64,000 bases of DNA, taken from the NCBI GenBank assembly GCA_947494705.1, contig CANLVN010000001.1, positions 248,001 through 312,000 of the forward strand, read 5' to 3'. Below, piece after piece: positions 17,590 through 26,801 of this stretch. Below the pieces are notes generated by a model. That model did no database searches and was not told the origin of the DNA. It saw nothing but the letters and a program-made list of their open reading frames with translations. The first letter of the stretch is position 1. Every line of letters starts with the position of its first letter. The stretch comes from an uncultured Erythrobacter sp. (GTDB lineage: Bacteria > Pseudomonadota > Alphaproteobacteria > Sphingomonadales > Sphingomonadaceae). Made by a program: the position numbers and the translations under genes.

Positions 17590-19122
17590 TCACAACGGAA
17601 TATTGTCGTGCTTCTTCCAAGGGTTTTCGAGCTGCTTCGTCCGCAGCTTCCTTAGCCCCAGCGCGATCCGACGCCGTGTTGCGTGCGGGTGGATCACCTC
17701 GTCGATATAGCCACGGCTCGCCGCGACGAACGGGTTGGCGAAACGGTCTTCGTATTCCTTGGTTTTCTCGGCGATTTTATCGGGATCGTCGCGGTCCTGT
17801 CGGAAGATGATCTCCACCGCGCCCTTCGCGCCCATCACCGCGATTTCGGCGGTGGGCCATGCGTAGTTGAGGTCACCGCGCAGGTGCTTCGACGCCATCA
17901 CGTCATAGGCGCCGCCATAGGCTTTGCGCGTGATGACGGTGATCTTGGGCACGGTCGCCTCGGCATAGGCGAACAGCAGCTTTGCGCCGTGCTTGATGAT
18001 GCCGCCCAGCTCCTGAGACGTGCCGGGGAGGAAGCCGGGGACGTCGACGAATGTGACGATCGGAATCTCGAAAGCATCGCAGAATCGAACAAAGCGAGCA
18101 GCCTTCTTCGACGAATTGATATCGAGCACGCCCGCGAGCACCATCGGCTGGTTCGCCACCACACCTACCGTGCGCCCTTCGACCCGACCAAAGCCGCAGA
18201 TGATGTTCGCGGCATGCGCGGGCTGGACTTCGAAGAAATCGCCCTCGTCGAGCGTCTTCGCGATTACTTCGTGCATGTCGTAAGGCTGGTTGGCGTTGTC
18301 GGGGATGAGCGTGTCGAGCGAGTGCTCCAGACGGTCCCACGGATCGCTGGTGGGGATTTCCGGCCCCTCTTCGCGGTTCGACAGCGGCAGGTAGTCGAAG
18401 AACCGCCGGGTCGCGAGCAGGGTCTCGATGTCGTTCTCGAAGGCGAGATCGGCAACACTGGTCTTCGTCGTGTGCGTAACGGCGCCGCCCAGTTCCTCCT
18501 GCGTCACGACCTCGTTGGTGACCGTCTTCACGACCTCGGGGCCGGTCACGAACATGTAGGAGGAGTCCTTCACCATGAAGATGAAGTCAGTCATGGCTGG
18601 CGAGTATACCGCCCCGCCCGCGCACGGCCCCATGATGAGGCTGATCTGGGGAATGACACCGCTGGCGAGCACATTGCGCTGAAAGACCTCGGCATAGCCG
18701 CCAAGGCTGGCAACGCCCTCCTGGATGCGTGCCCCGCCTGAATCGTTGAGGCCGATGACTGGTGCGCCAACCTTCATGGCGGTGTCCATCACCTTGCAGA
18801 TTTTCTCGGCGTGGCGCTTCGAAAGCGAGCCGCCAAACACGGTGAAGTCCTGCGAGAAGACGAAAACCAGCCGCCCGTTGATGGTACCGCTGCCCGTGAC
18901 GACGCCATCGCCGGGGATCTTCTGATCCTCCATGCCGAAATCGACGCAATCATGCTCGACGTAGGTGTCGAGCTCTTCAAAGCTGCCGTCGTCGAGCAGG
19001 ACGTCGAGCCGTTCGCGCGCGGTCAGCTTGCCCTTGGCATGCTGAGCGTCGATGCGCTTTTGTCCGCCGCCCATCCGGGCGGCTTCGCGGCGGCGTTCCA
19101 TTTCGGCGATATTGGCTGACAT
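17590..19122 (-). CDS. pccB: Propionyl-CoA carboxylase beta subunit (carboxyltransferase)
   Basis: A 510-residue carboxyltransferase that moves CO2 from carboxybiotin to propionyl-CoA. The two crotonase-like lobes are seen: the N-lobe carries [15 protein letters not shown] and [12 protein letters not shown], the C-lobe carries [27 protein letters not shown] and [11 protein letters not shown]. These GG oxyanion-hole elements are family hallmarks. The ATG at 19122 follows GAGGGA; a longer start at 19182 is unlikely. It leads an apparent operon pccB - two membrane proteins - mce - GST - enoyl-CoA hydratase. Confidence 0.95.
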   Translation of the reverse strand: MSANIAEMERRREAARMGGGQKRIDAQHAKGKLTARERLDVLLDDGSFEELDTYVEHDCVDFGMEDQKIPGDGVVTGSGTINGRLVFVFSQDFTVFGGSLSKRHAEKICKVMDTAMKVGAPVIGLNDSGGARIQEGVASLGGYAEVFQRNVLASGVIPQISLIMGPCAGGAVYSPAMTDFIFMVKDSSYMFVTGPEVVKTVTNEVVTQEELGGAVTHTTKTSVADLAFENDIETLLATRRFFDYLPLSNREEGPEIPTSDPWDRLEHSLDTLIPDNANQPYDMHEVIAKTLDEGDFFEVQPAHAANIICGFGRVEGRTVGVVANQPMVLAGVLDINSSKKAARFVRFCDAFEIPIVTFVDVPGFLPGTSQELGGIIKHGAKLLFAYAEATVPKITVITRKAYGGAYDVMASKHLRGDLNYAWPTAEIAVMGAKGAVEIIFRQDRDDPDKIAEKTKEYEDRFANPFVAASRGYIDEVIHPHATRRRIALGLRKLRTKQLENPWKKHDNIPL

Positions 19123-19183
19123 TCGTCTGATCCCTCGTGTTGATTCGCAGAGTTCGTTGCCCATGCCGGACCGGCGCGTCAAC

Positions 19184-19909
19184 TCACCCCATGCGCAGGA
19201 GCAGAGACCGGGCGAGCGCGGGAGAGAGGCCGTAGACGCGCCGCAAGGTGTTGGATTGGCCGATATACAATTCGGTTCGCTCCGCCGCGATTCCGTCGAG
19301 TATCTGCTTCGCGCAGTCCCGCGCGCTCATCTTCTTGCCTGTCCGCCCGGCGGTCATCTGGGTCTCGACCATTGGCGGCAGAGCCTCGACCACGAGGATG
19401 CCGGTGCCTGCAAGTTGCTGGCGCAGCGAAAAGGTGAAGCTGCGCAGGCCCGCCTTGGTTGCCGAATAGACCGAACCGCTGGAACTGGGTGTGATTGCCA
19501 GCCCGCTCGTGACGTTCACGATGGCGGCATCGTCGCTCTTGTGCAGCAGCGGAAGCAGCTTGGTAATAAGCCGGATCGGAGCAGACAGGTTGCTGTAGAT
19601 ACAGGCATCCGCCTCGTCGGGATCTGGCGAGCCGTCGCAAAAATCCTGTTCAGCGCCCTGCCCGGCGTTGTTGACGAGGATATCCAACCCACGTTCCCCC
19701 CACGCCGCAACAAGAGCATCGACGCCGCTCGCCGTGTCGAGGTCGGCCTGGATTGTTTCGAAACCCAAATCGCGCATCCCTGCGAGCCGTTCGGCATTGC
19801 GCCCTGTGAGAACGACATTGGCGCCGCGCTCCTTCAGCTGCCTTGCAAGCTCCCGCCCGATACCGGCAGAGCCGCCGGTCAGCAGGACCGTCTTTCCCTG
19901 AACATCCAT
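19184..19909 (-). CDS. Short-chain dehydrogenase/reductase (DltE-like)
   Basis: A 241-residue SDR oxidoreductase. The Rossmann motif TGGSAGIG is at about 11-18, NNAG at about 80-83, and the catalytic Ser-Tyr-Lys triad as S..YSATK (about 145-155). The NADP-type pattern (R after the second strand) suggests NADP(H). Many close relatives are annotated DltE-like, with unknown substrates. It lies 10 bp from the glutathione reductase upstream, so the two are probably co-transcribed. Confidence 0.9.
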   Translation of the reverse strand: MDVQGKTVLLTGGSAGIGRELARQLKERGANVVLTGRNAERLAGMRDLGFETIQADLDTASGVDALVAAWGERGLDILVNNAGQGAEQDFCDGSPDPDEADACIYSNLSAPIRLITKLLPLLHKSDDAAIVNVTSGLAITPSSSGSVYSATKAGLRSFTFSLRQQLAGTGILVVEALPPMVETQMTAGRTGKKMSARDCAKQILDGIAAERTELYIGQSNTLRRVYGLSPALARSLLLRMG

Positions 19910-19919
19910 CTTCGAGCCC

Positions 19920-21275
19920 TTATTTCAGGAGCACCAGTTCTTCCGCCACGGTGGGGTGGATGGCAGTGGTCGCGTCGAAATCTGCCTTGTTCATGCCCGC
20001 TTTCACCGCGACAGCGGCGGCCTGCATGATCTCAGGCGCATCAGGGCCTATCATCGCAATACCCAGGATCTTTCCATTTGCGCCGTCGCAGATCATCTTG
20101 ATGAGGCTGCGCTCGTTGCGTTCGGCGACCACGTTTTTCATCGCGCGAAAGTCAGAAGTGTAAACGGCGACATCGCCGAACTTGTCCTTGGCTTCGCGCT
20201 CGTTAAGGCCCACCGCTGCAATCGGCGGATGGCTGAAGACGGCGCTGGGAATGCAGGTGTGGTCGACGGCGTACGGCTCGCCAGGACCGAAAACGCTGTC
20301 TGCGAACGCCTGCCCTTCACGGATGGCGACGGGGGTTAGTTGGACACGGTCGGTTACGTCGCCGACGGCGTAGATATAGTCAACATTGGTCTTCGAGAAC
20401 TCGTCGACCTTGATCTCTCCGCGCTTGCCGGTTTCGACGCCGACATTCTCCAGCCCCAATCCTTCGATGTTGGGGACGCGGCCTGTGGCGGCCATGACGA
20501 GATCGAAATGGCGCGGCTCCTTGTCCTTGAAACGGACCTCGAAGCGGCCATCATCCTGCTTGACGACCTCCTCGATGTTGCAATTGAACAGGAACTCGAT
20601 GCCCTTGGTCATCGATATCTGCATCAATCGGTCGCGCATCGAAAAATCGTATTGGCGCAGGATTACGTCCGAACGGTTGGCGATCACGACCTGACTGCCG
20701 AATTCGTTGAAGATGCCAGCGAACTCATTGGCGATGTAACCTCCGCCCAGGATGAGTATGCAACCGGGAACCTCGTCGAGGTCGAACGCTTCGTTCGAGG
20801 TGATGACATGTTCGTTCCCCTTGAATTCGGGGACGTGCGGCCGCGCGCCCGACGCGATCAGGATGTGTTTCGCGGTGACGACCTTGCCACTCGCCAGCGT
20901 GATTTCATGGTCGCCCGTGATAACAGCGCGTTCGTGGAAGAGAGTGACCTCGTGCTTTTCGAGAGTGTCGGTATAGACGCCCTCAATCCGGGTCACGTCC
21001 TTCATCACGTGGTCGCGCAGCTTTTTCCAGTCGAAGCACTTGCCCTCGACAGTCCAGCCGAAATGGGTCGCATCCTCCAGATCTTCGGCAAATTGTGCGC
21101 CGTAGACCAGCATCTTCTTCGGCACGCAGCCGCGAATGACGCAGGTGCCGCCGACGCGATGTTCTTCCGCTGCCGCGACGCGTGCGCCATGGGCTGCTGC
21201 AACACGGCTGGCACGGGTTCCGCCCGAACCGATGCCGATGGTGAAAAGGTCGAAATCGTATTCCCTGTCGGCCAT
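19920..21275 (-). CDS. gor: Glutathione-disulfide reductase
   Basis: A 451-residue FAD-dependent disulfide reductase that regenerates glutathione with NADPH. The redox-active disulfide is C45/C50 in GGTCVIRGCVPKK, the FAD motif GIGSGGTRAS is at 13-22, the NADPH Rossmann motif ILGGGYIANEFAG is in the middle, and the C-terminal HPTVAEE contains the catalytic His-Glu pair. The ATG at 21275 has an AGGAG site six bases upstream; the open frame beyond it is not conserved in character. The FAD motif is GxGSGG, a normal variant for the class. Confidence 0.95.
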   Translation of the reverse strand: MADREYDFDLFTIGIGSGGTRASRVAAAHGARVAAAEEHRVGGTCVIRGCVPKKMLVYGAQFAEDLEDATHFGWTVEGKCFDWKKLRDHVMKDVTRIEGVYTDTLEKHEVTLFHERAVITGDHEITLASGKVVTAKHILIASGARPHVPEFKGNEHVITSNEAFDLDEVPGCILILGGGYIANEFAGIFNEFGSQVVIANRSDVILRQYDFSMRDRLMQISMTKGIEFLFNCNIEEVVKQDDGRFEVRFKDKEPRHFDLVMAATGRVPNIEGLGLENVGVETGKRGEIKVDEFSKTNVDYIYAVGDVTDRVQLTPVAIREGQAFADSVFGPGEPYAVDHTCIPSAVFSHPPIAAVGLNEREAKDKFGDVAVYTSDFRAMKNVVAERNERSLIKMICDGANGKILGIAMIGPDAPEIMQAAAVAVKAGMNKADFDATTAIHPTVAEELVLLK

Positions 21276-21368
21276 CACTAACTCCTGAAAATCTTGCGCG
21301 GCGTATGGCCTCGTTAATCCGGCTTGCCAACCGCAGTGTCGCCTCATTCGTGCGGGCGTGCGCCCCGG

Positions 21369-22688
21369 TTACACCTCTTGCACTTCTTCGAGGCTCCACG
21401 CGAAGCCTGCGCCCGCCAAACACAGGACCGCCATCCCCGCGAGCACTGCCGCCTCTCCGACAAACTGAGCAATCACGCCAAAAACACTGCCAGCGAGCAG
21501 GATCACGCCGATCACCGTGTTGGATAGCGCGGTATAGGCAGCGCGGGTTTCTTCGTTGGCCATGTCGACAAGGTGGGTCGAACGGCCGAGCCGCACGCCC
21601 TGATAGGCGATCATAAGCCCGAACAGCAGGACCGGCAGCACCCAGATTGGCGCCAGAGCCCCGGTCATTGCTGCGCTCGCGGTCGCTGTGAGTGCGAGCG
21701 CGCCGGCGAGCGCGGAAATGAGCAGCACCTTGCGGCTCGAACGGTCCGCAAGCCTTCCCCAGACGTAAGAGCTGACCAGTCCGGCTCCTGCGGATGCGAG
21801 CACGAGAAAGCCGAGACCCTCGAAGGCGGTCTGCCCTTCGCTCGATGCCGCCGCGACCATGAAAGGCGGCGCAAGAGCGGTCGCAGTTAGACAGCCGCGC
21901 GCGGCGATGAAGCGGCGCAATTGTGGATCCTCAGATAGCAGGGAGAGGTTTTCGCGGGCGACTTTGAGGGGATTTTCGCCCCCCTCGGTCGCGCCCTTTG
22001 CCTCGTGCAAATTTGCGAAGACGATCCCGCTCACGATCCAGCACGCAGCCGCCAGAGCGAGCGCACCAAGCACCAGCGCCCGGCGCTCGATGACGCCCAA
22101 AACCAGAAAAAGCGCGAAGACGATCACAAGGGCGGCCGCAATCGATCCGGCAGCGCCGGTCGCAGTGCCGCGACGCGATTTGGAGACGGTCTTGCCGAGC
22201 ACGTCCTTGTAGGAGACCGAGCACACACTGCGCGCCAGTGCTAGGACAGCCAGAGCGCCGAGTATCGCCCACCCCGCCGCCGCGCCTTCAAGCAGCAAAG
22301 CCGCAAGCGCCATGGCGGCCGCAGCCAGCCCCTGAACAACTGCGCCTGCAGCCCAGGCATATTTGCGCCTCGACATCGCGCGGATGGCTCCGGCAGTGAA
22401 CATCTGCGGCAGCAGAGCCCCCGCTTCTCGCACCGGCACCAGTAGTCCGATCAGTACACTCGGCGCACCGAGGCTCGTCATCAGCCAGCTAAGAACAAGT
22501 TTGGGATCGATCAGCCCGTCGGCGAACTTGCTCAGCGAAAGCGAGGTGACGTGGGTGAAGAAATTGCCCGGCTCCTCGTTGCAAGCGCTCTCGGGGATGT
22601 CGCGACATACGCGTCCCTCGTCGTCGATGACGATCGCCCGGAAAGCCTGTTCGAGTGTCGAGCCGGAATCGGCCTTGTCCTGCGCCAT
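21369..22688 (-). CDS. Major facilitator superfamily transporter
   Basis: A 439-residue integral membrane protein with about 12 hydrophobic helices and an MFS loop element (WGRLADRSSRK, the RxxDRxxRR-type motif between helices of the second half). The soluble N-terminus of about 60 residues (IVIDDEGRVCRDIPESACNEEPGNF) is longer than in most MFS carriers. The substrate is unknown. The ATG at 22688 follows AAGGGA. It lies 55 bp after the SIR2-like gene on the same strand, so the two could be co-transcribed. Confidence 0.82.
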   Translation of the reverse strand: MAQDKADSGSTLEQAFRAIVIDDEGRVCRDIPESACNEEPGNFFTHVTSLSLSKFADGLIDPKLVLSWLMTSLGAPSVLIGLLVPVREAGALLPQMFTAGAIRAMSRRKYAWAAGAVVQGLAAAAMALAALLLEGAAAGWAILGALAVLALARSVCSVSYKDVLGKTVSKSRRGTATGAAGSIAAALVIVFALFLVLGVIERRALVLGALALAAACWIVSGIVFANLHEAKGATEGGENPLKVARENLSLLSEDPQLRRFIAARGCLTATALAPPFMVAAASSEGQTAFEGLGFLVLASAGAGLVSSYVWGRLADRSSRKVLLISALAGALALTATASAAMTGALAPIWVLPVLLFGLMIAYQGVRLGRSTHLVDMANEETRAAYTALSNTVIGVILLAGSVFGVIAQFVGEAAVLAGMAVLCLAGAGFAWSLEEVQEV

Positions 22689-22743
22689 TCGCGATCCCTT
22701 AATTCGCTTTCGCGCTGGAATCGACGGACAAAGTGCGAATTCG

Positions 22744-23772
22744 TCAGCTTTCGAGGAAGCGCCCATAATCGCGCAAAAGCTCGAACGCCTTCATGTTTTC
22801 CAGGGTGATGAGGCTGTCATCCGTAATTCCCGTCAGGCGATAGATCAGCCGCAGGATGGCCTTCTGCTCGGTCTCGCCAATCCCTACGAGGCTGATTAGC
22901 ATATCGGGATTGTCGTGCTCCAGCTCGTCGAAAAGCATCGCCACGTTCATCGGGTCGAAACCGAAGCCGAGAAATCCGAGCCGTTTGCCTCGGCTCATCT
23001 CGGCGCGCAGATAGGACTGGAACTGGCGCGAAGAGGCGCGCTGGCTGGCGGTGAATATGCGGCGCGAAAGCGCGACGATATTGTCAGGGTTCTCCTCGCC
23101 CCAAACCGCGCCGTTTTCTTCGTCGTCCTGCCAGGGCAGGCGACCAGCCACGCCGTAGGGATGCACGATGCGAAGCCGTCCGGCGACCAGTTCGCAGGCC
23201 TCTTCGTATGACATGCCGAATGCGCGCATGATGACCCAAGGCAGGTAATGCTCGATCGCGCGATCGTAATTGAAGCAAACGATGGAGAGCTTCTCAAAAC
23301 ACTCCTCTGCACGCGAGCGAGGCACGCCCTTCACGATCAGCTGACCCAGCTGGAACAGCCAGTTCTCGGTACCGCGAAGTGGCAGCTCGTCCTTTGCGCG
23401 CGGCTCGACGGCCAAGGTCGACTTCGATTCCGCTTGCAGCGTGTAATAGACGATGGCGAGCTTGCCCGCCGCCTGAACCGCCGGATCGTGACCGTATTGT
23501 TCCAAGATGGCATCGATATTGGTGCTGACCAGCGTCGCGTCGCGGATCGCCGTGGCACCCGCGATCAGCTCATCATAGGTCATGCCGAGTTCGGGCGCGA
23601 TCCGCTCGAACAGTTGCGCGAGAGCGACCAGATCGCGCGACTTGACCTCGGACGTAAGCCGCTCGAACTCGAACCCGCCTGCTATCTTGGAAAGCAGTTC
23701 GGGGCCGTCGGGCATCTCGATTTCGCGGTTCGCCCCGGCCCCGATGATGAGTGTGGTGTCGGTACGGATCAT
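22744..23772 (-). CDS. SIR2-like domain protein
   Basis: A 342-residue soluble protein with SIR2-fold signatures: the nucleotide loop IIGAGANREIEMP (GAGAN at 11-15), STNIDAILE, VCFNYDRAIEHYL (Asn-Tyr-Asp, about 178-190) and HPYGV, giving the Asn/Asp/His set seen in SIR2-like NAD-consuming proteins. Stand-alone SIR2-like proteins include NADases used in phage defence as well as proteins of unknown role; which applies here is not decided. No partner (Argonaute, helicase, TIR or STING gene) is adjacent; neighbours are an MFS carrier and an RNA helicase. A 48-nt hairpin covers its ribosome-binding site (23782-23829). Confidence 0.7.
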   Translation of the reverse strand: MIRTDTTLIIGAGANREIEMPDGPELLSKIAGGFEFERLTSEVKSRDLVALAQLFERIAPELGMTYDELIAGATAIRDATLVSTNIDAILEQYGHDPAVQAAGKLAIVYYTLQAESKSTLAVEPRAKDELPLRGTENWLFQLGQLIVKGVPRSRAEECFEKLSIVCFNYDRAIEHYLPWVIMRAFGMSYEEACELVAGRLRIVHPYGVAGRLPWQDDEENGAVWGEENPDNIVALSRRIFTASQRASSRQFQSYLRAEMSRGKRLGFLGFGFDPMNVAMLFDELEHDNPDMLISLVGIGETEQKAILRLIYRLTGITDDSLITLENMKAFELLRDYGRFLES

Positions 23773-23781
23773 ACGCGGTTA

Positions 23782-23829
23782 CGGCCCCTTTCTGGAGGTG
23801 ACGAAATGTCACGCGCCAGTTAGGGGCCG
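23782..23829 (-). promoter_or_regulatory. 48-nt nested hairpin over the RBS of the SIR2-like gene
   Basis: Read on the minus strand, CGGCCCCT pairs with AGGGGCCG, then CTGG with CCAG, then GTGAC with GTCAC around an ATTTC loop, separated only by small internal loops (AA/AA and CGC/CT). That is 17 base pairs in 48 nt. The 3' arm contains AGGGG, the only good ribosome-binding sequence for the ATG at 23772, 12 nt away. It also lies about 65 nt past the rhlE stop and could act as a terminator or attenuator between the genes; there is no U-tract. Confidence 0.6.
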
Positions 23830-23892
23830 CATACTTAATTTTCGCTTAGGCCAGACTAGCCGGAAACGAAAAAATCTCGCGCCTGAATGCGG

Positions 23893-25332
23893 TTAGCCGT
23901 TGGCATTGGCAGAGCGCGGCGCTCCGCCGCTTCCACCATTCCCACGACGACGACGATTGCCGCCCTGACGCTGACCGCCCGGTTTTCCGCCGGGCCGCCC
24001 GTTGTTGGGCCGACCCTTGCGCGCCTGATGCTTGCCGCCGGGCTTCTTGGGCTTTGACGGACCGTCGCCTTCCGGCGATTTGCTCTTGGGCCGACCGGCC
24101 GCCTTTGGCTTGACCCTTTTCTGCGAAACGCGCGTGGCCCCGCGAGGGGCAGGCTTGGTCGGGCCGACACCTTCGACGACGGCGCGGAAGTTTTCCGGCA
24201 AGTCGAGCCGGTCGAGTTCGGCCTTGGTCGTGCGCTGGATATCCTTGAGATAAGCCCGCTCGTCCTCGGCACAGAATGCAATCGCAACCCCGTCCTTACC
24301 TGCACGCGCTGTGCGTCCGATGCGGTGGACATACTGCTCTGGCACGTTGGGCAGTTCGTAGTTGATCACGTGGCTGACGCCGGGAATGTCGATCCCGCGC
24401 GCGGCAACGTCGGTCGCGACCAGGATGTTGGTCTTGCCCCGACGAAACTCATCGAGCGCGCGCTGGCGCTGGGGCTGCGACTTGTTGCCGTGGATGGCGT
24501 TGGCCTCGATCCCCGCATTGCGCAGCTTCTTCACAACCCGGTCCGCGCCGTGCTTGGTACGGGTGAAGATCAGGACGCGTTCAAGATCGCCGGGAATATT
24601 ATGTCGTCCCGACAAGATCAGTTCAATCAGCGACTGCTTCTCGTCCTGCTGAACCATGAAAAGATACTGGTCGATGCGTTCTGCCGTGGTGCTTTCCGGC
24701 GTCACGCTGATCTGCACAGGGTTGCGGCAATAGTTCGAGACCAGTTCCTTGATGGCTTTCGGCATGGTCGCGCTGAAGAACAGCGTCTGACGGTCGGCCG
24801 GCACCAGCTTGTTGATCTGGCGCAGCGCATGGATAAAGCCGAGGTCGAGCATCTGGTCGGCTTCGTCCAGCACCAGCACCTCGACACTGCCGAGGTTAAA
24901 GGCCTTCTGATCGATCAGGTCGAGCAGTCGGCCCGGCGTCGCGATCAGGATGTCAGTGCCGCGGTGCAGCTTGTTACGGTCCTTGTTTACCGAGGTGCCG
25001 CCGACGATCGACTGCACTTTCAGCCCGGCCAGTGCGCCGTAATCCTTCGCTGAGTCAGCGATCTGTGTAACCAGTTCGCGCGTCGGCGCGAGGACGAGCA
25101 TGCGGCAGGACTTGAACGGAATGCGATTATCCGCATCGCGTAGCCGGTCGATAGACGGGAGCATGAAAGCGGCGGTCTTGCCGGTGCCCGTCTGAGCAAT
25201 ACCGAGCAGGTCGCGGCCTTCGAGAACGGGCGGGATCGCCTGTTCCTGGATCGGAGTTGGAGTGGTGTAACCCTTGAGGTCAAGGGCCTGGAGAACGGGC
25301 TGCGACAGCCCGAGTTCTGAAAATTCTGTCAT
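23893..25332 (-). CDS. rhlE: DEAD-box RNA helicase RhlE
   Basis: A 479-residue ATP-dependent RNA helicase. The Q motif, Walker A (AQTGTGKT), PTREL, the DEAD box (LDEADQMLD), SAT and the C-domain HRIGRTARAG are all visible in order. Residues from about 380 to the end form a basic, Gly/Lys/Arg/Asn-rich tail typical of RhlE that helps bind RNA. The ATG at 25332 (MTEFSELGLS) is chosen by family start; the upstream extension is short. Such helicases are often cold-induced and the leader is long (no gene for 227 bp upstream), but regulation is inferred. Confidence 0.94.
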   Translation of the reverse strand: MTEFSELGLSQPVLQALDLKGYTTPTPIQEQAIPPVLEGRDLLGIAQTGTGKTAAFMLPSIDRLRDADNRIPFKSCRMLVLAPTRELVTQIADSAKDYGALAGLKVQSIVGGTSVNKDRNKLHRGTDILIATPGRLLDLIDQKAFNLGSVEVLVLDEADQMLDLGFIHALRQINKLVPADRQTLFFSATMPKAIKELVSNYCRNPVQISVTPESTTAERIDQYLFMVQQDEKQSLIELILSGRHNIPGDLERVLIFTRTKHGADRVVKKLRNAGIEANAIHGNKSQPQRQRALDEFRRGKTNILVATDVAARGIDIPGVSHVINYELPNVPEQYVHRIGRTARAGKDGVAIAFCAEDERAYLKDIQRTTKAELDRLDLPENFRAVVEGVGPTKPAPRGATRVSQKRVKPKAAGRPKSKSPEGDGPSKPKKPGGKHQARKGRPNNGRPGGKPGGQRQGGNRRRRGNGGSGGAPRSANANG

Positions 25333-25559
25333 TATGACTCGCAATATGTGCGTGAGCACGGCGCAAAGGTGCGGCGTGCAAAGCGCGGGGTTGAAAAACC
25401 GCCCGCGTGAATTGGGAAGCTGTAGGGAGTTGTTCGAAACGCTGCCGGGGCAGGTTAATTTAGCAAAACCGCCGCTTCACGCTGGCAGGGTGCGTCTCGT
25501 GTTGAGCGGGCATGTGGATGCTGCGACGCAAAATGTCAATCGAAAGCAACAATCCTTGG

Positions 25560-25964
25560 CTAAAGCTGGCGAAAATTCACCACTGCATTCAGCGCAAAAA
25601 CGGTAAGGCCAGCGAAGACCGACACGATCACCCGCACCACGAGATAATGGATCGGTGTGAACTCGGTCATCAACCAGAACAGACCAACCGTCATGGCCAG
25701 ACCGACGATCGCATTGGCGAAAAATATCGCGTAGCCGGTGGCAATCTTGCGATCCGAGCCGGCAAATATCCATGTCCGTCCAAAGACATAATGGATCGTC
25801 GTCATGGCGATGAAGCTGATCCCGGTCGCGAGCACATCGTCAATTCCCCAATACTCGACCATTACCCAAAGGATCGCGAGACCAAGAAGAAACACGGTCG
25901 TGCTGACCACTGTGTTGCGCCACAACATCGCGCCCGCACGGCGATTAAGAAACCTGTCAAACAT
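25560..25964 (-). CDS. GtrA-family membrane protein
   Basis: A 134-residue protein with four predicted membrane helices and the GtrA-type pattern (basic start RFLNRRAGAMLWR, YVFGRTWIFAGS, and an ending in NFRQL). GtrA proteins are thought to flip or handle lipid-linked sugars during polysaccharide modification, or to work with glycosyltransferases. No glycosyltransferase is next to it, so the role here is open. It is separated from rhlE by a 227-bp gap and from the ferritin-like gene by 24 bp on the same strand. Confidence 0.85.
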   Translation of the reverse strand: MFDRFLNRRAGAMLWRNTVVSTTVFLLGLAILWVMVEYWGIDDVLATGISFIAMTTIHYVFGRTWIFAGSDRKIATGYAIFFANAIVGLAMTVGLFWLMTEFTPIHYLVVRVIVSVFAGLTVFALNAVVNFRQL

Positions 25965-25988
25965 TGGGCGCAGTGCTGCCGTGGTAAC

Positions 25989-26735
25989 TCAGGCGGCTTG
26001 GAGCGAGAGCGGTCTTGGCTTGGGATTTTGCTCGCCTGCATCTCGCCATTGCTTGATCCGGGGCGCGCGGAACCAGAGGAAAAGCAACGGTAGCTTGATG
26101 AAAAGCAACTCGTTGTGGATCATGCGGTCGATCATGCGCTCTTTGAAACTCGGTTCGCGTCGCTGGTTCTGCATGAGCCATTTGTCATACGGTTCATAAT
26201 GGCTCGGCTCATCGCGATGCACGACCTGGAAGATGCGGTAGAGCGCCTTGTCCGATCGCACGAACCCGTTTTCCAAAAGAATGTCCACCTGTTTGAGGCC
26301 GCGCTTTTCGGTGAGTGATATTACCCGGCAAAGCCGCTCGAAAAGGTCGTCGCTGGCAACGATGGCATCGGTGTCGAGGCTGTCGATGGGTGTGCCAAAA
26401 GTCATTTCGATGAATCGGTCGATATGGCCGAATGTCCGGTCCAGCGCGATCGGCATCTGACCGCGCAATTCGAACCAGCGCTTGAACATGACGTAGTGCT
26501 TGCGCTCATCGGCGCGGTGCTTTTCGACCGCTTCGATAAGTTCGACCGCCTCGGGATGCTTTGCGCGAACTGCCTCCAATACCCGATCGAGAGCAGTGTA
26601 GCCGCGATGTTCATTGTAGATATAAATCGACCCAAGCAAGTCGAGGTAGCGATTAGCGAACCAGGTTTTCATCAAGACATATTCCAAAGCGGTCAAGGCA
26701 TCGCGCCTGGACCTGATATCCCCCCGGATTTCCAA
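25989..26735 (-). CDS. Ferritin-like helical protein
   Basis: A protein of 248 residues from a TTG start (or 227 from the ATG at 26672), mainly helical. Possible ferritin-like metal ligands occur in helix pairs: NEHRGYTALDRVLE, EKHRADERKHYVMF (an ExxRH-type motif) and RDEPSHYEPYDKW (again ExxH-type). These suggest a carboxylate-bridged di-iron site, but the C-terminal third has a hydrophobic LLFIKLPLLFLWF stretch and could associate with the membrane. Substrate unknown. The start is uncertain; the helix containing LEYVL is kept with the longer form. It lies 66 bp downstream of pgi. Confidence 0.65.
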   Translation of the reverse strand: MEIRGDIRSRRDALTALEYVLMKTWFANRYLDLLGSIYIYNEHRGYTALDRVLEAVRAKHPEAVELIEAVEKHRADERKHYVMFKRWFELRGQMPIALDRTFGHIDRFIEMTFGTPIDSLDTDAIVASDDLFERLCRVISLTEKRGLKQVDILLENGFVRSDKALYRIFQVVHRDEPSHYEPYDKWLMQNQRREPSFKERMIDRMIHNELLFIKLPLLFLWFRAPRIKQWRDAGEQNPKPRPLSLQAA

Positions 26736-26801
26736 AGAACTATCAGAACCGTGGACGGATGGCCACGCCTTGTCTCGCGGCCCACACCAATGAAGAGGCC
26801 C

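Noticed and set aside
25380-25410. GGTT-GAAA-AACC hairpin in the rhlE leader
   Set aside because: Short stem, interrupted extension and no further structure; not distinguishable from chance in GC-rich sequence.
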